From Myrica gale (lineage: Eukaryota; Streptophyta; Magnoliopsida; Fagales; Myricaceae): DNA of 64,000 nucleotides. A program made the translations under genes and the position numbers. Below, piece by piece: positions 35,116 through 47,965 of this stretch (within the stretch, counting starts at the first letter, position 1; the number at the start of each line of letters is the position of its first letter). Below the pieces are notes generated by a model, which was given only the letters and a program-made list of their open reading frames with translations, was not told where the DNA came from and ran no database searches. The stretch is taken from the NCBI GenBank assembly GCA_963930655.1, contig OZ005618.1:3432001-3496000 (forward strand), in the 5' to 3' direction.

Positions 35116-35198
35116 ATGTTGCTCAGGGAGAAAATATGTGGAGAATTTTGAGGGAACTGAGAGGAGAGAGAGATGTTAGCAATGGAGAAGGATTTTGA
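35116..35198 (+). promoter_or_regulatory. Two uORFs in the PDK1 leader
   Basis: uORF 1: ATG at 35116, 11 codons then TGA ending at 35151, 21 bases before the main ATG. uORF 2: ATG at 35136, 20 codons then TGA ending at 35198, so it overlaps the main start (35173) in another frame. Initiation at uORF 2 would exclude the first main ATG. Confidence 0.6.
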
Positions 35199-38100
35199 TC
35201 GCAAGTTGAAAATCCAGGGGAACTCTTCCAATGGAGGGAATGCGCAGAGATCCAAGAGCTTTGCTTTTAGGGCACCCCAGGAGCATTTTACAATTCAGGA
35301 TTTTGAGTTGGGCAAGATCTATGGCGTTGGTTCCTACTCCAAGGTTTATATTTCTTGTTTCTCTATTTTCATTTGCAACTTATGGTGGTTTCTTGGGTCT
35401 AGATTCTGTTCATTTGCTTCTTCTTTTTTGCCATCCGGGACGTGTCAGTTTATTTTGTTTATTGTTATAGGTTGTTGGGTTTTCTTGGTATGGAGGTATT
35501 GGGTGTATGAGGTAAATTTAGCAGCTTTATTGTGTCCATGTTTATTACTGGGCGGTAATTATCTACTAATGATCAGTGGGCGCTGTGCTATAAAACTATT
35601 TGTGATTTATTGGTTTTTGTTTAGCGGTTTATATCCATAGGTGAAACATATATTGTTTTTAATTATGTAATACCCTGTGGGTATTGGCTCTATGGCGCAG
35701 TTGGATTAACAAGGGCGATAATGTGATAAATTGGGCCCTGAAATGGGGATGTGATGGAACGCCGAATTTGATTTCTGTGCCTCTTGCATTGGTTATTGAT
35801 AACTCTGAGGCAAAGATTGTGTTTTCCTCCCTTTTTTTCGTTCTTCTGTGGAACCTTGGGTTGGTGCGTTGTTTACTATTATCTGTGCAATTTACCTGAA
35901 GGTCTCTGTTGGTTGCTTTAAGACAATACTTGTTATTGTCACTGCTAGATTTGTTTTACTGAGGTTGTATTGGTTCTCATATAGTTTGACATACCAGGTG
36001 CGGTTCAAACATTAGGATTTCCGTTCTGTGCTTAAAGTTGTATAAAAGCATATAATGTGTGACACAAGAAAAGGAACAGTTTTGTTCTTGATTTCGTTCT
36101 ATTGATTCTCTGTGAACCTCAAATAAATGATGCTAACAGGTCGTTAGGGCAAAGAAGAAGGACACAGGAACTGTGTATGCATTGAAGATCATGGACAAGA
36201 AATTCATCACCAAAGAAAATAAAACAGCTTATGTGAAGTTGGAACGTGTTGTGCTTGATCAATTGGATCATCCTGGCATAGTGCGGCTGTATTTCACATT
36301 TCAAGATACATTTTCACTGTGTATGTATTCTTAGTGTTCTTTATCATGGTGTTTGACTCATGTTTTATCCCAGCTTCCACTTCTTTTATTGGTATTCTTA
36401 AGACAGTGTTCTTTGTTCTGTCTTTGTGGTTTGCCTTAGTCAAACATTACTTTGGTTTCTTTTATACATTGTGTAGATATGGCACTTGAATCCTGTGAAG
36501 GAGGAGAGCTTTTTGATCAAATAACCAGGGTAAGTTTACAAGAATTTTATAGATAACACCCTTTGTGGAGCCATCTCTGATTGTTTCAAAGAAAAATTAT
36601 GTGGCTACTTTTCCATCATGTATTTAATTTGATTTATTAGGCAATTTTCAGTTCCCAATCAGTTCTCAATGAATTTGACGAAATTATACCTAGTTCCTAA
36701 CGGCTTGTAAAGTTTCTACAGAATAGGATTATGTAATGTGTCTTTTCATTTAGTTATCTTTTACGAGGAGAGTATGCATTTTTCTGGTCAGCATGGGGAT
36801 CTTTGAGCGCCCTGAAAACCACTTTCGGAAATTTAAGATTTAGTTTACTTTTTTCTTACCTGCTGAGAAAACAATGCTATCCAGAAGTTACAGACAAGGG
36901 TGATGGTACTTAAAGTAAATGTGAAGAACGTGACCAAAAAAATTGGGTGAAGAGATTAGGAGCGAGCAAAACAGTTATCTTCCATCACAAGCTATCAATG
37001 AGTATTAAACAATTCTCTGTAGGAGTTATGCACATCCAAGAAATTTATGTCCTTGTAAAGCCAGTCTCGAAGTCCCTCTGCTTTTTGTTTCCTTGCCTTG
37101 GAATGCCCATTATACCTTGGTGCTACCAAGTATCCTGCACCAGAGACAAGGGAGCTACTGAGCTGCTTTCCATGCCATCCTCCTCCTTAGTCCCAGCTTG
37201 TCTCTGTAACTGGACATCAAAGCCATCACTGTACTCTGCATCACCCAGTGAATGCCCAAATCTCTTTTGCTTATTATTTACTCCTATCAGATTCAATCCG
37301 TTATTATGATTCCAGTATTGTACTCTGCATCACCCATTTAAGTCAACATTTCCTTTTTATTATTTACGTTTGTCAAGTATCCTGGATTCTGTTATGTTAT
37401 TATGACCACAGTATGTGGTGTTGCCTCTTAGGCTGTCATCTCAGAGTATCACTATCGGTTACTTTTATCTGCAGAAAAGTCGTTTGTCAGAGGATGAAGC
37501 TCGCTTCTATGCAGCAGAAGTTGTAGATGCACTTGAATACATACATAGTCTGGGCCTGATACATCGTGATATAAAGGTATTTCCCTTACCTTGCTTCTAC
37601 TATTTGATTAGTAGATGAATAATTGTAGAAGATCCATCAAATGGCAGCCCGAGAACTTGCTGCTCACTGCAGAGGGACATATTAAAATTGCTGATTTTGG
37701 GAGTGTAAAGCCTATGAAGGATACCCAAATTACAGTACTTCCAAATGCCGCATCAGGTTAAGATAACATCTTGTTACTTGGAAACTGTTTAATTCTACCT
37801 TTGAGTGATAAATTAAGACTTTGCAGTTGATGCCTTTTTCAGATGATAAGGCCTGTACTTTTGTGGGGACAGCTGCATATGTCCCTCCAGAAGTTCTCAA
37901 TTCTTCCCCTGCTACGTTTGGGTGAGTGACTCTCATTTTTGATTGTCATGCTTCACCTTGATTCTCTTGCTAAATCAATATCTGATTGTCATGCTTCACT
38001 TTTTCCTGCCTTTTTGTTGTTAAACTTGTACTGCCTTTGTAAGATAACTTCCTTTGCTTTCTTTGGACATATCGAACAGAAATGACCTTTGGGCACTTGG

Positions 38101-41100
38101 TTGCACCTTGTACCAAATGCTTTCAGGAACTTCTCCGTTCAAAGATGCTAGTGAATGGCTTATTTTCCAGAGAATTATAGCCAGAGATATTATATTTCCA
38201 GATTATTTTTCAGGGGAGGCAAAAGATCTCATTGACCGCTTATTGGTAAGCTACAACCTTAGCTGTGGTTAACTTGAGTTCTCATGTAAGCGTGCTGTGA
38301 TTTTCTGTTCTGAATTCCTACTGCTTCTCTAGAAGACTCATTATTGATCTTAATTATAAAAACTGTCTTTTTTCCTATTGCTTTTGCAAAGGTGATTAAA
38401 AACATTTAGAAGGTGGAAGCATAAAGTTACTTCCAAATTATCATGGTTGGTTTTTGGTAATAATATTTTGTGATATCACTTGGTTATAGGGCATCCTCAA
38501 GTTCGCACCCTAATTAGTTTTAAGTTTGAACATTCAATATTTTTGTTATGTTGTCTTCCTGAGCTATTCCTTATTCCTTCTCTACTAAAATTCTAGGTAT
38601 AACAAATACAATGGTTTGTTGACTAGTAAGACTGGTGGCATCATTGCTACCTTGGAGGGTCCCACTTGTGTATTTTTGCATTTCCAACAGTTATACGTTT
38701 AAAATAAAATATGAACTGACCGCTTTCTGTCTTTTGAGAATAACTAATTTCAATGTTTTCCTCCACTATTGTTCCTTAGCGTGTTCGAAAATGTGTTGAA
38801 TATGCTTTGATAATTATTCTTTTCTTGTAATTTTGCTGTCAATACCCTAAACTATAGGTTTATGTGCATTGTTCTTTCTAAACTTTTGAGCACTGAACAA
38901 CCCACTAAAATAGGGGATCAGTTCCTAGGTCTTGTATTATGAAAATTTTATCCGGAATCGCCTGATAATCGTTTTTTTGCATGTGCTTATCATGTGATGT
39001 TGAAGACATAAAGCAAAATACGTGTGATGATGTCCTGATGTGATAAGCACGTAGATGTTGAGGATCACTATGTTGAAAATTAGAGACTCTAATGGTGAAC
39101 GGAAATTGTATCTGAACCCATTGTTTGAGAATTGACCTTCACAATTGGGGCCATTGTATGAACCCACCTCATTGTTTAGCATGGAACAACAAATTTTTCC
39201 AAATTGTTTTCATACACGTGGTTGAGTAGCAAGGTGTTGTGCCATAATAAACTAATAAAAATCAACGTCCAAGATTAGGAGCTTGGACCAGATGAATCCA
39301 GCATGAACTCTATGAAGAACTATCCCGCTCCTCTACCTTGAGATCTGAGATTAAGTCTTGTATTAGGTGGCTGACATGTGAAAGCAGTAGTACGGGTGCC
39401 AAGTCCCACATAGGGTATTTGATAGGTGGAAATGGGATTTGTAAGTGATCCTATGGAGCTTCCCCTCCCTTGACAGGCAAAAAAGAGTAGCTAAAGTTAC
39501 TATTGTTGCACTTTGAAATCACTTGTAAAGGTGAGTTCAACCTAGTAAACATCCTAGTTGAGACTTAACATCCATAGAATCTAACTTGTTCTGTCAATGT
39601 GATGCTCAACACAATTTGAGGTATCACAGTTCCTGCACTCAATTCCCAGATGTCTTCGTGAGGATTCATGTCGAGTTACAAATGCTCTAGCATCCCGGGC
39701 ATTATCGGGTTGGCTCTTATTTCAGTTTTCATATTTAGAGAAATGCTAGCACATCTGTTATAACTCTAAAAGACAAGTCGAACTTGTACTTGAAGGGAAG
39801 CACTTACAATATTCCTTGTATATCCTAGTTCAACTTTGTAAGGCTCACACCTGGGCTGTCTTCAGGATGCGCCCACTCACCGTGGGACTGAATACTATGT
39901 ATGGTAACATATTCTCACTAGGTTTCCTCTGGATGATGAAAGGTCCTTCCATTTGTGTGGCGATGTGGTGTACTGATTGAATTTCATTCTTGTTGTACTA
40001 GTGACTCACTCATTGGTGGTTAATTAAGAAATCTCCAAGTAGCACTAGAATTTTTCAGATAATTTTCACTATTAGGTTCTTTTGATTGTTTTCCTAACTG
40101 TTCTGTTTTTATTAGGAGAAGAATAACTCTTATTCAAGTAAAAAAAAAAAGAGAAAACCTTTAGACTTTTTTCAATTAATTTAGATCCCATGAGGGAAGA
40201 GCAAGAGAGATATGCTCACTCTGACAGGAGATCTATATTTTAAAGATATGATGATTGATTTGTTGTAAATTAGTCTCCAATATTTTTGATGGAATGACTT
40301 ATTTGATATAGCATCATGAAGTGTATAATTGCCTTAATACAGCTATGACCATGTTGCAGGATCTAGATCCCAGCAAAAGACCAGGTGCTGGACCTGATGG
40401 TTATGCAGTACTCAAGATGCACCCCTTTTTCAAGGGAGTTGACTGGAAGAATTTAAGAGGGAAAACTCCTCCAAGACTTGCTCTAGAACCAGGGGTACGG
40501 CTTCCATCATATGTGAAACTGCATTCTACAAAGAAATCTCACTCTCCTAGGAATCCCTGCCTTTCTTTTTAAAATTAATCTTGGAAAGTTTTACCCCTCA
40601 ATCCTATATTTTCTTTCATTTTCAGGTTCCTGCAAGTGATGGTGATGATGCTCAAGAGTCACCATGGAACCCTTCACACATTGGTGACAATTCAACGAGA
40701 CAAGCTGATGGAAATTGTGGCGCTGCATCAGCATCTGATGGGTCTGGCCTTATTACTAGACTTGCTTCGATTGACTCGTTTGACTCAAAATGGTAGTGGC
40801 TCAACTCCTGCTTTGTGCTTAGCTTCAACCCATGTTTTACTTTTATCAACTAAGGTTTCGTTCTGATTGAAAGGAATGCTCGCTGGCTCAAAGTTAAATG
40901 TTCTTATGCAGAAGATGGGGGTTGGACCTGATTTTAAGCACCCCATTTATTCCATTGGAGTTAGTTTTGAAAGGATGCCTTGCAGTAGTTAGCAGTTGTA
41001 TTTTCTCTCTTGAAAATAAATCCAAACCTTTTCTAGAACCAAAGTGCAAGCAAGATTCTCTTGAGATTTTGAAGTAGACTTGGATTGGAAACTTGACTCT

Positions 41101-42053
41101 CCAAAATTAGCTCTTTGACTGCTGAGCTCAGTCAAGAAACATACTTGGGAGAGGTATATATACAACAAATTGCTGTGCTGAAAGAAAGAGTCGATGGAGC
41201 TACCCATCAAATCCCATTTGATGTTTTCATATTAAAAAGCTCATTCTCCTAAAGTTTCTGGAACTTGGGATGAAAGAACTGTTCTTTGTTGATGCTGTTT
41301 TGGATTCTTGAGAAGTATGAGCGGAAAAAGTTGTACTTCTCAAGAATGAGTTCTATCATACTTTTCTGAAATTCTAACAGTTTCGTATGCATTGTGGTTA
41401 CAAGTTTTTGTTTGGCCACTCACATGGCTTCCTTTTTTGTATTTTGGAGGTTTCTATGCATTCCTGCTGGTTTACTCACAGTGGGCATATCTAATCTGTG
41501 TGCCCTGATCATGATAACAGGCAACAGTTCCTGGATCCTGATGAATCCGTTCTGATGATCTCAATGGTGAAAAAATTACAGAAATTAACTAGCAAGAAGG
41601 TGCAGCTCATCCTCACTAACAAGCCGAAATTGATTTATGTGGACCCTTCGAAACTGATTGTAAAGGGAAACATAATTTGGTCAGACAATCCTAATGACCT
41701 CAGTATCCAAGTTACAAGTCCTTCACATTTCAAGATTTGCACAGTAAGCTCTCGCTGTTCGCCGTCCATCATCATCCAGGGGATATTTTCTGTTTACTCT
41801 CAGTTCAAATATTTTTTTCTCCTCATAACGCTAGCACAACGAAACATTGCAATGATTGGTTTAGTGCTGCAGAATTTGAATCAAAATGAGAATATCGATG
41901 ACTTTGCTCTTACCTCTGTTGCATTAATTTATCTTCTGTTTCTGATTCAAACTTAATGCAATGGTTCAGCCAAAAAAGGTGATGTCATGTGAGGATCCAA
42001 AACAAAGAGCATGGCAGTGGAAAAGGGCAATTGAAGGGCTTCAAAACCGGTAA
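35173..42053 (+). CDS. PDK1: 3-phosphoinositide-dependent protein kinase 1 (PDK1)
   Basis: Eleven exons: 35173-35343, 36140-36320, 36477-36529, 37475-37576, 37648-37756, 37843-37921, 38080-38245, 40360-40494, 40626-40792, 41521-41743, 41970-42053. All are GT-AG with consistent phases and give 489 residues, the usual plant length. PDK1 is the AGC-kinase activator that phosphorylates the activation loop of many plant AGC kinases and binds phospholipids. Visible: glycine loop [12 protein letters not shown] (about 48-59), catalytic Lys in [27 protein letters not shown], activation loop [18 protein letters not shown], and a C-terminal PH domain (about 370-489, [20 protein letters not shown]). Intron 7 is 2.1 kb; intron 4 is only 71 bp. 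The stop codon overlaps a possible splice donor (see findings). No disruptions seen. Confidence 0.96.
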
Positions 42054-42810
42054 TATATGTAGGTCGTTTTGACGACACATTCATTGCATCTTATGACATT
42101 GTAGAACAACAACATGGGGATTCTCAAACATTTCATTCCCCCCCTGAGATTTGTTTATTCAAGGAAAGAGATTGAGCTGCACATTCGGCTCCTTCAAGAT
42201 GCAAAGCTGTCCCCACAAATTTTCCCCACCTCGCACTGCCTAAATCCAAGATTGTGGTGAGCGTTTTTTCTTCATTTTTCCTGCGTAGTATTATGTAGTC
42301 TGTGCCATGTGAAGTTTAAACCGTAGGGTTTGCAGGGGGGGAGGAGGGGCTGGTTCATCACTCTGTTTACTGTATAATAGTTTAATCCATCAATGAAATT
42401 TCCTTTTTTGGAATCATTACTTTATAACGGCAATTTTGCGACAGTTTCATTGGTTTCTTACCAATTCGAGTGGTGAATGGACAGGCTCATGCTCTTGTTT
42501 TGGTTTTTAAGCATTTCAAGTGCTTGGTCTGATCTGTAGTGTTTAAATCAGTTCCCTTGAGGCTTGCATAGACTGAACTTTGCTGTCAATTCTCCTAACC
42601 TGATCTGTCAGTCACCCTCCATTGCTTTCTATCAGACTCCGACGTTTTTAAAGGAGACGGCATGGGGAGTGCATTTCATATGGCGATGTAATATATTTCT
42701 CATTTCGAAATCCTTAATTTTCAACTGCATGCATGCATTGAAGCTGTCCTTCACTAAGTGCAGTTGCCATCGCAAAATGCATTGTTTTAATATAACCAAA
42801 ACTTGACTTT

Positions 42811-42988
42811 GGTGGCGTTTATTTGCTGAAATTTCATAGAATATTTCTAAAATTTTGGGAATCTCTTGGATATTTAGATTTATTGGGGTTTGTGAAACTT
42901 TTGGAGTATGTGTAGATATTGAAAATTTTGGAGTGTTTAGTTGGCTCGAAATTTTGATACCCAAAATGTTGGGCAAATGAACACTACC
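42811..42988. mobile_element. MITE with GGTGGCGTTTATTTG ends
   Basis: Left GGTGGCGTTTATTTGCTGAA mirrors the right end GGTAGTGTTCATTTGCCCAA; AATTTTGG words occur through the 178-bp body. Related in style to 17068-17220. Confidence 0.7.
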
Positions 42989-43430
42989 TTTGATCCATCT
43001 ACCAGAGATTGACGCCAAGGAGTTTTGATTATCATTTAACGAGCCTAGGGATGAAGCGATGACCTGTTTTTTATTTCTCAAAATTCTAAGAGATCTTGGT
43101 ATGTGTACATTTATGCGCGCAGAGCCATGATCAAGTTGAGTATTAGGACTTTTTGTAATTTTTTTTCATGCAATTCGGAGAGAGATAGACACTAAGTAGA
43201 TCATATATTATTTACTGTTGTCCATATAAAATTTCGGACATAATGGGCTTTACGATGTGGTCTACCTGTTATTTCAATCTCTTTTCGAATTGCATGGTAT
43301 AATTCAGACAAAAAATTGTAAAAAATCTTAATTCTTGTTGAGTTGAGCCAAATATTGGTTGTTCTGGTTCATACTTGCTCGATAGAAAGGTATTCTAATG
43401 GCTTGACTAGAATCAGCGGTATTTAAACTC

Positions 43431-43466
43431 AGCTCCAGCTCCAGCTCCAGCTCCAGCTCCAGCTCC
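43431..43466. repeat. (AGCTCC)6 hexamer repeat
   Basis: Six perfect units, followed by ACTCAAATAC. Not inside a recognised gene. Confidence 0.95.
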
Positions 43467-43620
43467 ACTCAAATACATCAAGCGAGTTGAACTCGAGATC
43501 CAATGAGTTCGAGTTCGTACAAGAGCCAACGTGTCTTCATCCGAAGCTACTCTTTATTTTCCTCTGGTCTCCACTAGCAACTGACTATTCCCCCGTTTTA
43601 GCCAAACGTATGTATCTTAT

Positions 43621-43737
43621 GGGTTCGGTTATTGTGTGAAGCACAATAGTATGAAGCTATATGAAGCTACGGCTGAAATAAAAAGAAAATGATCCGGCGG
43701 CTGAAAATGATGACACGTCATTTAATGAGAGGATCCG
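43621..43737 (+). repeat. Left TIR of the Pack-MULE
   Basis: Pairs with 44413-44529 in inverse orientation, differing by a few substitutions (for example TGTGTGAAG against TGTGCGAAG). Confidence 0.93.
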
Positions 43738-43843
43738 TTTTGAAGCGACCCGAACCTGTTTTGAAAGTGACCCAGAACCATTTGAAACCGGTTCTTCTTC
43801 TTCTTCGTGCAGTGAGTTTCTTCCCCTGCAAATTTGAAAAGAT

Positions 43844-44306
43844 CTGATTCTTCAGAAGAACCAGCTTTCGAGGTCTATCCCAAAGGAACTTGGGAACTGT
43901 ACAAGCCTTGTGACTCTTGCTTTACATGAGAATCTTCTCGAGGGATCTATACCTAAGGAGATTGGGAACCTGAAATCTTTGAGGATGTTGTACCTCTATA
44001 GGAATGGGCTGAATGGAACAATCCCAAAGGAGATTGGGAATCTTTCTATGGCATTAGAAATTGATTTCTCAGAGAACTATTTGACAGGCGAGATCCCCTC
44101 CCAGTTCAGTAAAATAACAAAGCGAAGCATACTGTATCTTTTCCAAAACCATCGTACAGGTGTTATACCAAATGAGCTTAGATCCCCTTCCATTTGGGTT
44201 CCAATATCTGGCTAACATGTCTCAGTTACAACTTTTTGAAAACTCTCTGACTGGTAACAGTACTCAGGGGCTTGGTCTTTACAGCCGACTTTGGGTGGTT
44301 GATTTT
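43844..44306 (+). pseudogene. Captured LRR receptor-like kinase fragment
   Basis: Starts mid-domain with KNQLSRSIPKELGNCTSLV and runs through about five 24-residue LRR units (GSIPKEIGNLKSLRMLYLY, NGTIPKEIGNL, LTGEIPSQFSKI). A deletion and frame change near 44175 is followed by PFGFQYLANMSQLQLFENS and SRLWVVDF in another frame. The repeat spelling fits the extracellular domain of subfamily XI LRR-RLKs. No signal peptide, membrane segment or kinase is present, so it is a gene fragment, not a receptor. It lies entirely between the TIRs of the Pack-MULE. Confidence 0.9.
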
Positions 44307-44412
44307 CGAACAACCTGTACGAAAGGGGAAGAAACACAGAAAACAGCTTTGCGTTTGGGGAAGAACTGGTTTGCATTCAAAAGGGTGGTGCTTTAAAACG
44401 GGTCGGCTGAGA

Positions 44413-44529
44413 TGGATCCTCTCATTAAATGACGTGGCATCATTTTCAGCCGCCAGATCATTTTTTTTCTATCTCAGCCGTAGCTTCATATGGCTTCATA
44501 CCATTGTGCTTCGCACAATAACCGAACCC
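44413..44529 (-). repeat. Right TIR of the Pack-MULE
   Basis: Inverse copy of 43621-43737, ending CCGAACCC at the target duplication. Confidence 0.93.
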
Positions 44530-44538
44530 GTATCTTAT

Positions 44539-45628
44539 GCACAGCACATATAAGATTGTAACTCAGGTAAATTTCATAAGTTATTAAATATAATATTATT
44601 TATTGAACTATAAATGAGTTAAAAAAATGAGCCAAGTCAAGTTGAAAACAAATTGCTCCCGAGGCTAAAATGATTAAACCTTATACAAATCTAATAATGG
44701 AATCAAATTATTGCTCAAGCTCATTTTATATACAATATGGAAAAACTTATGGTCAAACTTGCAGAAGCTAAATTAATTGTAGTTTAAAACTATACGTTGC
44801 ATCAAACATATAACACGGAGTTTGAGGCATATATATCCTACATTGACATCCTATACTACAAATGTGGGAAAGATCTCATACTCTCCAAATGGTCCATAAC
44901 ATGATATGATGTAGACTCTGATACCATTTGTTATATGCCTTAAGAGAACCCACCTTAAAAAACTAGCTCAAGAGGGAAGGGAGCCTAAATCATATAAACC
45001 TCATATTGACATCTCATATTACCAATGTGAGATAGATCCTATACTCCCTAAATAGTCCATAACAGAATCTCACCCAAATTTCACCTTTATTGATTTAAAA
45101 TATTCAATAAACCAAAAATTTCTCATTTACAATTGATAATTACAACGTGAAAATAATTTAAAAACTTTTTCTACTTGCCATTTGACTCCACCACTCCTAT
45201 AGACCTATCTAGTTTAGAGACTTACCAGTAGCCTTCCTCATTGGCAAGATTCTATCAAGGATATGAACCCAATGCTGAGCTCGTGTGCAATGTGCGATTG
45301 GGAACTGCCCCCTCTATAATCAATTAGTGAGACAATCCATCCTTTTTTCCTACTTTTCCCCTGTATTTTGAACATTTGTGGGCCCTATATCTTTGAACAG
45401 TCGTGACAGGCCAGATATCAAATGATTACATCATATGGAAATGTATGGTTTGATTCTAAAGTCGATCTTAACCAATCTGAACCGTGCACATTCCATGTGT
45501 ACATGAGCATTTTCCAATATTTATATAAATAAGGTTAGGTGGCCGAATATCCTGTAATGTTCGGCTGGCCATCAGTTCTGACCAAGCTTGCTTACAGAGA
45601 AACACAGTCTTTCAGCAAAACCGAAACC
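44539..45628. other. Intergenic with LTR-retrotransposon remnant
   Basis: 44914-44926 reads GACTCTGATACCA, the inverse of a Met-tRNA primer binding site, next to TTTGTTATATGCC, so it is probably an LTR/PBS junction relic. Nearby phrases occur twice (ATTGACATC(C/T)(T/C)ATA at 44842 and 45006; AATAGTCCATAACA-like words). No gene. The last 100 bp upstream of 45629 include TTTATATAAATAAGG (about 45520-45534), a plausible TATA box for the next gene. Confidence 0.5.
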
Positions 45629-47965
45629 ATGGCTACAGAAGTAGTACGAAGATGTTTGGTTGTGCAGGTGTTAATCTGCTTGCTAGTTCTTCCTGCATTT
45701 GCTTTTCCACTGAGAAGGAAGGAATCTTTAAAGGCAATCAAAGAAGTAAACAGCAAAGGGCCTTATATCGGTCTGGTTACAGTGTTTCCACCTGAAGAGA
45801 CTGCTTTTTTTGCCATTGCGGCATTTGAGCCTCACAGGACTCACCCGTTTGTTGATTTGTCAGGTTCGGATTTCCTCCATTTATGTTTGTTGAATAAGTA
45901 GCTACTGTAGTTAAAAGAGTTTGTTCAAAAAGACAACTTGGAATTGCAGGCCGACGATTCCGAGTGGGAAGGATCCTTGATAAGAAAGTCATCTATGTGA
46001 GGTGTGGGATTGGAATGGTAAAATAAGCCTTCTCATTTTCTCTTGACGGCTGATGCACCATACTTTAAGATCATCTCTTTGCCTGTTACCTTAATGTTTC
46101 ACCTTATTGTTGTTCTTGCTTCCGGATAAGTCTTACTTCAACAGTATCTAATGTGTGGCCTTGGATACTCAGATAAATGCTGCTGCAGCAACCCAACAAA
46201 TGCTGGATCTATTCGACATAAAGGGCATAATCCATTTTGGGATTGCTGGGAATGTAAATGATTCTTTGTCCATTGGCGATGTTACCATTCCCAAACAATT
46301 TGCTCACACCGGCATTTGGGATTGGCTGGTATGTATATATTCAACTTCGTTCTTTTTGTATATATATGTATCTCCTTTTGGCGCTTCTGAAGAAAGAAAA
46401 TTTCGTGGACAGAACCCCAATAGAACGGACCCTAATGATGTTGCTCACTTGGATATTGCGAGCTACAATGAACCAAGAAGTGAAGGAACTAATTTGTTGG
46501 GACGTATTGGATATGATCCTGAGGAATTTTTCTCCGAGATTGGCAAACCCGATACAGGTCGGCCACTGGTTTGGGCGCAAACAAGTCAACATTGGCTTCA
46601 TCTTGCTGCCAACTTGGAGGTGTGCTCTAACATTCAGGCTTCCTTCCTGTTGTTGTGATTGTTCTTCTTTTAGATTATTTTGCTATCGTAACTTTCAGTC
46701 ATGAGAAGGGTAGCTGTCAGTAGCACATGATGCAACGCAAAAAGCATAGGAAGCATTAAAAAAATAGATAAGAAAGACAAACGAATCTTCTTGATTGTTT
46801 TCCATCAGCGGTGGCATGGTATCCTATGAAAGTTTAGGAAATGACTAATGTCATTAAAGAACTTTCCACTATTGTTATTGACCCTACAGAAAAGGATATT
46901 CTTTTGTATAATCGCTTCTGATTGATCGCATTTAATTTCTCAACTTCAGGGCCTGGAGCTGGAACGGTGCCTGAATTCAAGCTTGTGCCTCCCAAAAAAG
47001 CCCAAGCTAATGGTCGGACTGAGAGGTTCAACAGCCAACATTTTTGTGGATAACGCAGCTTACCGGGACTTTCTGGTACGAACTTTTCAGGTCTCATCAG
47101 TGATATGGAGAGCGCAGCTGTAGTAATGGTAAGTTTCCTAATCTCCTACTATATACAAATCAGTAGATCTACTACTTGTAAGAAGATTCAATGCAAGCAG
47201 GCAGCGCAAGCTAGTTTTCATGGGTACCTAATAACCAGCCTAAATTTCAGGCTTATGTTGGAAATCGAGTTTATTTTATAACTTAGAATAGTGGTTGAAA
47301 TTGCAGACGAGAGTCCCCAAAAGTTTTCAATGACTTTGATCCATTCAAGGAGATCTCAATATGTCAGTGTCCGTTCAATAATCTTACTTTAACATGTGCT
47401 GTTGGCAAAATCTGAACCTCGCATCCTTCATCGGGGTTAGCTCCCCATTCAGTGATAATAAATGCAAATATTCAAGCCCCTCATAGATATCTTGAATTTT
47501 TCCAACATCAATGGGTCCAGCATGTTTGCTTAGGATTGGGTTGTGGTTCCAAACATCTCGTACAGTGCTGTCATCTCCAACCCTCTTTGCCTTACTGGAC
47601 TCAACACAGTTCTACATCAATGCCTGCTTGCTGAGCAGCTCTCCAGGCTTTCCCCAAAAACTTTTTGGAACGTAGAAAGCTACTATTTGTTTATTTGAGG
47701 AAGGTGTTAAGACTGTTCTGTGAAGAGTCATGCATTTTGAACTTCAGTAATCTAATTGGAACTTGCTCTATTTACAATAATAACTAATAAAGCGTAGTGA
47801 TTTTTCCAGACAAGCTTGTCAAATGGCTTCCCAGTGATAGTCATCAGAGGGCTATCGGACTTGGCTGGAAAACAAGCAGGAGAGAATGCAATTCAGATAT
47901 TCGGACCTCTTGCAGCACGCAACGCTGCCAAAGCGGTCGTGTCATTTATCAAGTCATTACCATAA
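45629..47965 (+). CDS. Bark storage protein / nucleosidase-like protein, one-base frameshift
   Basis: Six exons: 45629-45863, 45950-46017, 46173-46328, 46413-46619, 46950-47128, 47810-47965, GT-AG with consistent phases. It would make about 333 residues, the family's usual length. The family is the plant phosphorylase superfamily (PNP_UDP fold) that includes poplar bark storage and wound-inducible proteins, related to bacterial MTA/SAH nucleosidases; vacuolar or secreted storage is the usual role. The start (AAACCATGG) is followed by a signal peptide (VVQVLICLLVLPAFA). Motifs: GPYIGLVTVFPPEETAFF, GIIHFGIAGNVNDSLSIGDV, LMVGLRGSTANIFVDNAAYR, VIVIRGLSDLAG. One G is missing at about 47103 before ATATGGAG, where the family has the V-D-M-E-S-A substrate-site motif. 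The frame then stops at 47121, and the last exon is otherwise open. Either a sequencing error or a recent null allele. Exon 4's acceptor was chosen to keep NPNRTDPNDVAHLDI. Confidence 0.85.

Larger units (their letters stand above)
42054..43611. other. 3' flank of PDK1 and intergenic DNA
   Basis: Probable PDK1 3' UTR to about 42450, then a MITE and a hexamer repeat (listed separately). No other gene seen. Confidence 0.6.
43621..44529. mobile_element. Pack-MULE: Mutator-like element carrying an LRR receptor kinase fragment
   Basis: 909 bp with terminal inverted repeats of about 117 bp that are highly similar (both begin GGGTTCGGTTATTGTG) and a perfect 9-bp target duplication GTATCTTAT (43612-43620 and 44530-44538), the length typical of the Mutator superfamily. 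There is no transposase. Instead the interior holds leucine-rich-repeat coding sequence (43844-44306). Long TIRs, 9-bp duplication and a gene fragment together define a Pack-MULE. Confidence 0.95.

Noticed and set aside
45539..45628. Upstream extension of the nucleosidase-like ORF
   Set aside because: The frame opens with GTG and the extra residues precede the signal peptide; ATG at 45629 has good context.
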